This document shows positions 62,862 through 64,000 of a stretch of DNA of 64,000 bases, piece after piece. Both the position numbers and the translations under genes were made by a program. The stretch lies in the NCBI RefSeq assembly GCF_018531445.1, contig NZ_JAHDTH010000016.1, positions 1 to 64,000 on the forward strand, read 5' to 3'. Under the pieces are notes generated by a model that was given only the letters and a program-made list of their open reading frames with translations, was not told the DNA's origin and did not search any database. This DNA is from Pseudonocardia lacus (GTDB lineage: Bacteria > Actinomycetota > Actinomycetes > Mycobacteriales > Pseudonocardiaceae). Every line of letters begins with the position of its first letter. Position 1 is the stretch's first letter.

Positions 62862-62892
62862 TTGACCTGGAGCGCGCTCCAGATCGCAGGGT
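62862..62892 (+). promoter_or_regulatory. MerR-type promoter for the aldo/keto reductase gene
   Basis: -35 TTGACC (62862-62867), perfect 16-bp palindrome CTGGAGCGCGCTCCAG (62867-62882), and a weak -10 CAGGGT (62887-62892) at a 19-bp spacer. Long spacers with a palindrome inside are diagnostic of MerR-activated promoters. The start codon at 62900 lies where transcription should begin, suggesting a leaderless mRNA. Confidence 0.7.
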
Positions 62893-62899
62893 TGGGTAC

Positions 62900-63838
62900 A
62901 TGACGAATTCACCGCTGGTGCTCGGCGCCATGATGTTCGGGACGACGATCGACGAGGAGACCTCCTTCGCCCTGCTCGACCGCTTCGTCGAATCCGGCGG
63001 CGTCTGGATCGACACCGCCGACTGCTACTCGTTCTGGGCCAGCGAATCGGGCCACGGCGGCGACAGCGAGGCCGTGCTGGGGCGCTGGCTGGCAGCACGC
63101 CCCGGCGTCCGCGAGCGGGTGCGCATCGCCACCAAGGCCGGGGCCGAGCCGCGGTGGCCGGGTAGCTGGCCGGCGCAGCGGGCGGGGCTGTCGCGGCGGG
63201 CGATCCGCGACGCCTTCGCCGGCAGCTTGCGCAGGCTCGGCGTCGACCACGTCGACATGCTCTGGTTGCACCAGGAGGACCGCACCGTGCCGATCGAGCG
63301 GACGGTCGACGCGGTGGCGGAGCTGGTGGCCGACGGCAGCGTGGGTCGCGTCGGCGCCTCCAACCACCCCGCGTGGCGGGTCGAGCGGGCCCGCCGGCAC
63401 GCGCTCGACACCGGCACGGTCCCGATCGACGCGTTCCAGCTCAGCGCGACCTACCTGCGGCCCCGGCCGGGGACGCAGCCGCCCGGCAACGTGCACCCGT
63501 TCGGCGTGCTGAGCGACGAGCAGCGCGACTACGCCGTCGAGCACGGCATCGAGGTCTGGGCGTACACACCGCTGCTGAGCGGGGCGTACGACAACCCCGA
63601 CAAGGAGCTCCCGCAGGTCTACGACCACCCCGCCACCACCGCCCGGCTGGCCGAGCTGGACAAGGCCGCCGCCGACCTCGGCGTACCGAGGGGGCAGGTC
63701 GTGCTGGCCTGGCTGCTCGCCCACGGCATCCGCCCGATCCTCGGCGGCAGCAAGCTCCACCAGCTCGACAGCGCACTGGCCGGGGTGGGCCTGGAGCTGC
63801 CGGCGGAGCTGCTCGCCCGGCTCGACGCGCCGGTGTGA
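62900..63838 (+). CDS. Aldo/keto reductase
   Basis: 312 aa from ATG 62900. TIM-barrel AKR: MMFGTTIDEETSFALLDRFV then SGGVWIDTADCYSFWASESG (catalytic Asp and Tyr), IATKAGAEPRWPG (Lys), LGVDHVDMLWLHQEDRTVPI (His), and a C-terminal NADPH site VLAWLLAHGIRPILGGSKLH. It reduces carbonyls in the cytoplasm. Controlled by the divergent MerR protein. The substrate is unknown; sugars, methylglyoxal or toxic aldehydes are possible. Confidence 0.93.
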   Translation: MTNSPLVLGAMMFGTTIDEETSFALLDRFVESGGVWIDTADCYSFWASESGHGGDSEAVLGRWLAARPGVRERVRIATKAGAEPRWPGSWPAQRAGLSRRAIRDAFAGSLRRLGVDHVDMLWLHQEDRTVPIERTVDAVAELVADGSVGRVGASNHPAWRVERARRHALDTGTVPIDAFQLSATYLRPRPGTQPPGNVHPFGVLSDEQRDYAVEHGIEVWAYTPLLSGAYDNPDKELPQVYDHPATTARLAELDKAAADLGVPRGQVVLAWLLAHGIRPILGGSKLHQLDSALAGVGLELPAELLARLDAPV

Positions 63839-63868
63839 GGCCCCCGGCGCGACCGCTAGCGTGGACGC

Positions 63869-64000
63869 GTGGACGGGGGGAAGACGCGCGACTGGGTGAT
63901 CGAGGCGATCCGACGGGTCGAGGCCGACGCCACCCGCTCCGCCGACACCCACCTGCACGCCTACCCGCTGCCCGAGGAGTGGGGCGTGCAGGTCTACCTG
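63869..64000 (+). CDS. PLP-dependent cysteine desulfhydrase-like protein (Cds1-type), 5' part
   Basis: 44 residues are visible from GTG 63869 before the window ends: [20 protein letters not shown] and [19 protein letters not shown]. This N-terminus matches the actinobacterial Cds1 family, fold-type II PLP enzymes related to cysteine synthase that release sulfide from cysteine. The PLP lysine and the rest lie outside. GTG 63861 is out of frame. Confidence 0.75.
   Translation, partial: MDGGKTRDWVIEAIRRVEADATRSADTHLHAYPLPEEWGVQVYL

Overview
The window is a high-GC actinobacterial chromosome segment. The evidence is strong G/C third-position bias, many GTG starts, mycobacterial-type gene order (dinG-pncB-clpS-mec-cysO-cysM-murI-rph-rdgB and ctaD-serB), a WhiB-family regulator, DUF397 and DUF3618 proteins, an NDMA-dependent-type alcohol dehydrogenase and an RsbW/SigF stress module. 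A Pseudonocardiaceae host, perhaps Pseudonocardia, fits best, but this is inferred from gene content and not proved. About 66 protein genes, one tRNA, two broken genes and several repeat families can be supported.

1-8 kb: two DivIVA-like coiled-coil proteins, a small ORF, the tail of an MmyB-type XRE regulator cut off by a ~0.93 kb array of ~120-bp repeats, two alpha/beta hydrolases, then an ECF-type sigma factor coupled to a VOC protein. 9-13 kb: metallo-beta-lactamase-fold protein, LCMT-type methyltransferase, a small ORF behind a palindromic promoter, a LacI regulator with a palindrome over its start, and a SpoU methylase. 13-22 kb: an aerobic hybrid benzoate island (benzoyl-CoA epoxidase boxB, ring-opening boxC, benzoate-CoA ligase), next to a zinc alcohol dehydrogenase and a fused MoxR-VWA protein. 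23-26 kb: a translationally coupled polymorphic toxin (type-30-like) and candidate immunity protein. 26-31 kb: ctaD, serB and a PTH2-type peptidyl-tRNA hydrolase, overlapping end to end. 31-37 kb: dinG, thioesterase, DUF397 protein, a doubly frameshifted gene, pncA and pncB.

37-46 kb: a long co-directional block (clpS, DUF2017, ACT-GNAT fusion, mec, cysO, cysM, rhomboid, MOSC, murI, two membrane proteins, a cAMP-phosphodiesterase-like MBL protein, rph, rdgB). It carries the sulfur-carrier cysteine pathway (Mec releases cysteine from CysO, CysM uses O-phosphoserine). 46-54 kb: pabC-like gene, carboxymuconolactone decarboxylase, a VTT membrane protein, and a three-gene operon of DUF4331 surface protein, TPR membrane protein and NicO transporter with a His-Gly tract. 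A short-variable-arm tRNA with UAG anticodon and bcp follow.

54-64 kb: a flavoprotein reductase, then a partner-switching stress module: SigF-type sigma factor, RsbW kinase, RsbV/STAS antagonist and a divergent LOV-GAF-PP2C phosphatase whose LOV motif keeps the photoactive cysteine. This is a candidate blue-light-gated general stress response. A WhiB3-like protein, a second STAS protein, a MerR/aldo-keto reductase pair with a MerR-type 19-bp-spacer promoter, and the start of a Cds1-like gene end the window.

Three families of short intergenic palindromes recur: GTCTTCGCAG/CTGCGAAGAC, GAGAGnGGCTCTCGTCC, and GAAAGCCAC/GTGGCTTTC hairpins. The large array near 3-4 kb is built from relatives of the first.
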